8,295 nucleotides of DNA from Candidatus Omnitrophota bacterium (GTDB lineage Bacteria; NPL-UPA2; BS750m-G34): the NCBI GenBank assembly GCA_016783345.1, contig JADHWT010000045.1, forward strand, positions 1-8,295, given 5' to 3'. The number at the start of each line of letters is the position of its first letter. The stretch's first letter is position 1. Both the position numbers and the translations under genes were made by a program. Below, one piece after another: positions 4,916 to 8,295 of this stretch. The notes under the pieces were generated by a model. It searched no databases and was not told the DNA's origin. It saw only the letters and a program-made list of their open reading frames with translations.

Positions 4916-7034
4916 ATTAGCCAAAAAGGCCGGGGTTTCCAGTAAAGTCCTTCAGGATAAGCTCAAGGACATGGGGATAAAGGTGAAGAGCCACATGAGT
5001 GTCCTGGATGAAAAGACTATGGCTCTTATTTTGGCCAAGCCCAAAGCCACGCCTTCGGTAGCTAAAGCCAAGGCTTCGGCTAGAGCTAAAGCTCATCCCA
5101 AGCCCAAAGCCAAAGCTAAAGCTCATCCTAAGCCTTCGGCAGCAAAAGCTAAACCAAAGCCAGCGCCGGCCCCAGCCACGCCTTCGGCAGCTCTGGCAAA
5201 ACCCGCAGCACCGACAACACCAGCCCCAGAGCCCAAACCAGCGCCAAAACCCGCTCCGGCACTAAAACCCGCCACGCCTCCGCCAGCACCGCCAAAACCA
5301 GCCCCTCCGCCGCCTAAAGAAATAGTTCTTAAGTCTATGCTCGTGGGAGAGCTGGCTAAGAAGTTACAGATAAGTGTAGTAGAGCTGATAAAGAAGTTAA
5401 TACAAATGAATGTTATGGCAACTATAAATCAGTATGTCTCTGAGGATACGATAAGAACAGTTTGTAAAGAATACGGATTTAATGTCAAAAAACCCGGGGA
5501 AGAAAAAACAGAGATCCGGACAGGAAAAATCCAGGAAGAAGGGCTTGTCCCAAGGCCTCCTGTAGTAACTGTAATGGGGCATGTGGACCATGGCAAGACC
5601 TCACTCCTTGATGCTATTCGCAAGACCCATGTCGCGGAAAAAGAAATAGGCGCAATTACCCAGCACATAGGCGCATACAAGATAAAACTTGGAAAAGGAG
5701 AGGTAGTATTTCTGGATACGCCGGGTCATGCGGCATTTACCGCTATGCGCGCGCGCGGGGCGAGCGTAACGGATATAATTGTATTAGTTGTAGCAGCTGA
5801 TGACGGGATTATGCCTCAAACTGTTGAGGCTATTGACCATGCCCGGGCCGCAAAGGTGCCTATAGTTGTAGTTATAAACAAGATTGACCGGCCCAATGCA
5901 AGGGCTGCCAGGGTAAAGCAGGAATTGATGAAATATGAGCTAACACCTGAGGAATTAGGCGGAAAGACTATCTGCGCAGAAGTTTCAGCCGTTAAAAAGA
6001 TAGGTATAGAGAATCTTTTAGAGATGCTTCTCCTTGAGGCTGAACTTTTAGAATTAAAAGCAAATCCTTCTAAACCGGCTAAAGGGATAATAATTGAAGC
6101 AAAGATGGACAAAAAACGCGGAGCAGTTGCTACAGTCCTGGTCCAGGAAGGCACGTTAAATGCCGGAGATGTCTTTGTAGCAGGGTTGTCAAGCGGTAAG
6201 ATCCGGGCTATGACAGATGAGCGCGGCAAGGGTTTATCTTCAGCGCCGCCTTCCACCCCTGTAGAGATATTAGGCTTTCCGAAGGTCCCTTATGCCGGGG
6301 ATAGTTTTGAAGTGGTTTCTAATGAGAAGGCGGCTCAGGAAATAATCCTTGAAAGAAGAAGGCAGTTCGAAACAAAGCCGAGGCCTGTTACACTCGGGAA
6401 TCTCTACGAGCAGATCAAGGCAGGCGCAAAAGAACTGAAACTTATTATCAAGGCGGATGTCCGCGGGTCAGTTGATGCCTTAAGTTCATCCCTGCAAAAC
6501 CTGGGTGATGCAAAGGTAGGTATAAGGATTATCCATAAAGTCACCGGTGATATCAATGAATCGGATGTAATTTTGGCTTCTGCCTCTCAGGCTATTATTA
6601 TTGGATTTAATGTTGGAAAAGAGGATGGGGCCAGCGAGCTCGCCGAGAAAGAGGGGGTTGACATAAGGTCCTATCAGGTTATCTATAATGCCTTGAATGA
6701 CATAAAGAATGCTATGAGCGGTTTACTTGAGCCTGTATATAAAGATGTCTTTACGGGCAGGGCTGAGGTGAGACAAATCTTTACACTGCCTAATGAACGG
6801 CAGATCGCCGGTTGTTACGTCGTCAAAGGGAAAATACTGAGGGGTGCAAAGACCAGGATTATGCGCGGCAGAGAAAAGGTCTTCGAAGGGAAAATTAACT
6901 CTCTAAAGCGTTTTAAAAACGATGCGCGTGACGTTCAAGAGGGATATGAATGCGGAATAGGCATTGAAGGTTTCAAGACTTTCAGGGAAGGTGATTTGAT
7001 CGAGGTATTTGTATCCGAAGAGGTAAATGCCTAA
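4902..7034 (+). CDS. infB: translation initiation factor IF-2
   Basis: IF-2 is the GTPase that places fMet-tRNA on the 30S subunit and promotes 50S joining. The 710-residue protein has a first IF2_N helical domain (1-45, MRVHELAKKAGVSS...), a low-complexity Ala/Pro/Lys linker (46-139) and a second IF2_N domain (about 144-196). The G domain follows: G1 GHVDHGKT (226-233), G3 DTPGH (272-276), G4 NKID (326-329) and G5 SAV (362-364, where SAK is commoner). Domains II and III come next, then the C-terminal fMet-tRNA-binding part (GYECGIGIEGFKTF near the end). The start ATG 4902 lies inside nusA with AAAGG at 4891-4895, so translation is probably coupled. The genes ylxR and ylxQ, often found between nusA and infB, are missing. 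The stop overlaps rbfA as TAATG. Confidence 0.98.
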   Translation: MRVHELAKKAGVSSKVLQDKLKDMGIKVKSHMSVLDEKTMALILAKPKATPSVAKAKASARAKAHPKPKAKAKAHPKPSAAKAKPKPAPAPATPSAALAKPAAPTTPAPEPKPAPKPAPALKPATPPPAPPKPAPPPPKEIVLKSMLVGELAKKLQISVVELIKKLIQMNVMATINQYVSEDTIRTVCKEYGFNVKKPGEEKTEIRTGKIQEEGLVPRPPVVTVMGHVDHGKTSLLDAIRKTHVAEKEIGAITQHIGAYKIKLGKGEVVFLDTPGHAAFTAMRARGASVTDIIVLVVAADDGIMPQTVEAIDHARAAKVPIVVVINKIDRPNARAARVKQELMKYELTPEELGGKTICAEVSAVKKIGIENLLEMLLLEAELLELKANPSKPAKGIIIEAKMDKKRGAVATVLVQEGTLNAGDVFVAGLSSGKIRAMTDERGKGLSSAPPSTPVEILGFPKVPYAGDSFEVVSNEKAAQEIILERRRQFETKPRPVTLGNLYEQIKAGAKELKLIIKADVRGSVDALSSSLQNLGDAKVGIRIIHKVTGDINESDVILASASQAIIIGFNVGKEDGASELAEKEGVDIRSYQVIYNALNDIKNAMSGLLEPVYKDVFTGRAEVRQIFTLPNERQIAGCYVVKGKILRGAKTRIMRGREKVFEGKINSLKRFKNDARDVQEGYECGIGIEGFKTFREGDLIEVFVSEEVNA
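5037..5318 (+). repeat. low-complexity Ala/Pro/Lys repeat tract in the IF-2 linker
   Basis: Codons for residues 46-139 of IF-2 are built from degenerate repeats. AKAHPKP occurs twice (about residues 62-68 and 72-78, with near-identical DNA), followed by many KPAP/APKP units. A palindrome-like nonamer, GCCTTCGGC or a one-base variant, appears at 5051, 5072, 5132 and 5180, always in the same reading frame. The tract links the two N-terminal helical domains and is surely flexible. Length variation between strains by slippage is likely. Confidence 0.85.
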
Positions 7035-7405
7035 TGCCCAAATACCGCATAGCAAGGCTTGAGAGTTTATTAAAGAGGGAGATATCCGATATCATCAGAC
7101 GTGAGATAAGAGATGTTGAATTTGCGTTGACATCTGTCACAAAGGTTATACTGTCCGGAGACCTCCAGCATGCCAAGGTCTATGTCAGTATCTATACAGA
7201 AGAGCCTAAACAGAAAGAGGTCATGCAGAAATTAAAAAAACGTTCTCGTTTTGTAAAGGGAATCGTCGGCAGGAGGGTCAGGATGCACTATGTCCCTGAT
7301 ATAGATTTCATACACGATAAATCTATGGAAGAAGCTGACCGCATATTCAAAATCATGCAGGATATCGAGAAGGAAAGTGCTCAAAGAAATAGCCCGGGTC
7401 CTTAA
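7034..7405 (+). CDS. rbfA: 30S ribosome-binding factor RbfA
   Basis: RbfA is a small KH-fold protein that binds the 30S subunit near the 5' end of 16S rRNA during late maturation and is needed for cold adaptation in E. coli. At 123 residues it has the normal length. Typical features are the N-terminal helix with RIARLESLLKREISDIIRRE (about 5-24), VTKVILSGDLQHAKVYVSI (about 35-53), then KGIVGRRVRMHYVPDIDFIHD (split over about 75-95) and the ending EEADRIFKIM. The A of its ATG is the last base of the infB stop (TAATG), and GAAGAGG at 7017-7023 supplies a ribosome site, so it is coupled to infB. Its end overlaps the next gene by 29 nt. Position after infB and before a DHH phosphoesterase is the classic order. 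Confidence 0.95.
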   Translation: MPKYRIARLESLLKREISDIIRREIRDVEFALTSVTKVILSGDLQHAKVYVSIYTEEPKQKEVMQKLKKRSRFVKGIVGRRVRMHYVPDIDFIHDKSMEEADRIFKIMQDIEKESAQRNSPGP

Positions 7406-8295
7406 GGAAAATAATAATTTTCTTGTCACGACCCATCTCTATCCCGATGGAGATGCGATTGGTTCAGAGATAGTTTTTTTAGAATTTTTAAAAGATATCG
7501 GCAAAAAAGCCGTAGCCTTAAACGATACACCCCTTCCTTCTCTATATAAATTTCTTCCGGGCAGCGAAAAAATTACTACAAAGTTGCCGCGTAATTTTAA
7601 GCCTGAGGTAGCTATTGTCCTCGACACACCTGTCATCCATAGACTCGGGAGGATAAAAGGGCATGTGGGGAATACCCCGTTTATTATTAGTATAGACCAC
7701 CATATCAGTAATGCTAAGTTTGGACATATAAACTGGGTGGAACCTCGCGCCAGTGCTGTTGCAGAACAAATAATCTCACTTTTACAATATCTTAAGGTAA
7801 AGATAAAACCTCGATGGGCTGTGTGCCTTTATACAGCTATCATTACTGATACAGGTTCTTTTCGCTATATGAATACAACATCATCTACACACAGGATAGT
7901 TGCCGGTCTTATTGAGAAAGGCGTAAGGCCGGAGAAAGTAGCGCAGCATATCTATGAGAGTAATACGCTAGAGAGACTACGCTCTATTAGCCGCGCGCTT
8001 AAGAATCTAAAGACTACTCCCGACGGAAAGATTGCATGGATAAATGTCCGCTCTTATGAGAAATATGAGAGGGATGAAGATATAGTTATATATCCACGCT
8101 CTCTTAAATCAGTAAAGATAGCCATACTCTTTCGAGAATTAAAACAAAACCGTGTAAAGATAAGTTTTCGTTCTAAAGGAGGGGTAGACGTAAATCGCCT
8201 GGCCCAGAGGTTTGGAGGCGGGGGTCACCCCGCAGCTTCCGGATGCGTGGTAAAAGGGAAATTGTCTTCAGTGAGGAAAAAAATTTTGGAGGAGA
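7377..8295 (+). CDS. nrnA: DHH/DHHA1 phosphoesterase, NrnA-like (oligoribonuclease / pAp phosphatase), 3' end cut by window
   Basis: The frame starts at GTG 7377 and runs open to the window end (306 codons); only a short C-terminal piece should be missing. DHH-family metal-binding motifs are present: HLYPDGDAIGS (H20, D24, D26), VLDTP (D83), IDHH (106-109) and TDTGSFRY (D158). The C-terminal DHHA1 part has RFGGGGHPAASGC (278-290). This set matches NrnA-type enzymes, which remove nucleotides from 2-5-nt RNAs and dephosphorylate pAp; related proteins cleave pApA from c-di-AMP breakdown. GTG is the only plausible start before the first motif; GAGAAGG just upstream is close to it. The 29-nt overlap with rbfA implies coupling. 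Substrate preference cannot be read from sequence alone. truB and ribF are the usual next genes but lie outside. Confidence 0.93.
   Translation, partial: MLKEIARVLKENNNFLVTTHLYPDGDAIGSEIVFLEFLKDIGKKAVALNDTPLPSLYKFLPGSEKITTKLPRNFKPEVAIVLDTPVIHRLGRIKGHVGNTPFIISIDHHISNAKFGHINWVEPRASAVAEQIISLLQYLKVKIKPRWAVCLYTAIITDTGSFRYMNTTSSTHRIVAGLIEKGVRPEKVAQHIYESNTLERLRSISRALKNLKTTPDGKIAWINVRSYEKYERDEDIVIYPRSLKSVKIAILFRELKQNRVKISFRSKGGVDVNRLAQRFGGGGHPAASGCVVKGKLSSVRKKILEE

Noticed and set aside
5337..5339. Internal ATG before the second IF2_N domain as a start for a short IF-2 isoform
   Set aside because: The product would begin neatly at MLVGELAKK, like E. coli's internal starts, but no Shine-Dalgarno sequence precedes it. 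Not supported from sequence alone.
1..8295. CRISPR array, insertion sequence, tRNA, toxin-antitoxin or defence genes
   Set aside because: I looked for regular repeats with spacers, terminal inverted repeats, cloverleaf signals and small paired ORFs and saw none. Almost all the sequence is accounted for by housekeeping genes.

Overview
The window is a dense, ordinary-looking stretch of a bacterial chromosome with moderate GC content by eye. It holds eleven gene-level or site-level blocks and almost no spare DNA. No mobile element, CRISPR array, phage gene, tRNA or rRNA is visible. The lineage cannot be fixed without a search. Two things fit an uncultured PVC-type bacterium such as Omnitrophota: a NusA with a shortened N-terminal head, and paired FmdB-like zinc ribbons beside a nusA-infB operon. 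This assignment is inference with low confidence.

Layout. Positions 1-3047 (+) are one tightly packed run: the end of an ABC-2 polysaccharide-export permease, its Wzt/KpsT-like ATPase, nadC (quinolinate phosphoribosyltransferase, NAD synthesis) and birA (biotin-protein ligase with a repressor-type HTH). Gaps or overlaps are 5, -4 and -26 nt, so co-transcription and translational coupling are likely. Positions 3037-3593 (-) carry two small FmdB-family zinc-ribbon proteins, 5 nt apart. The second one converges on birA, and their 3' ends overlap by 11 bp. The only real intergenic region (3594-3805) holds a weak minus-strand extended -10, an inverted repeat, a perfect-consensus sigma70 promoter facing right, and a terminator-like leader hairpin. 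From 3806 (+) runs the transcription/translation operon nusA-infB-rbfA-nrnA, with overlaps of 14, 1 and 29 nt. The last gene is cut by the window end.

How the genes work together. NusA modulates elongation and termination. IF2 (infB) brings initiator tRNA to the ribosome, RbfA matures the 30S subunit, and the DHH/DHHA1 phosphoesterase (NrnA type) degrades nanoRNA or related small nucleotides. This is the classic rimP-nusA-ylxR-ylxQ-infB-rbfA-nrnA cluster, but rimP, ylxR and ylxQ are missing here. A hairpin resembling the leader normally found before rimP stands directly ahead of nusA.

I did not find a convincing undescribed system. The observations most worth checking are the rimP-type leader attached to nusA without rimP, the roughly 30-residue deletion in the NusA N-terminal head, and the cysteine-rich tails of the FmdB pair.
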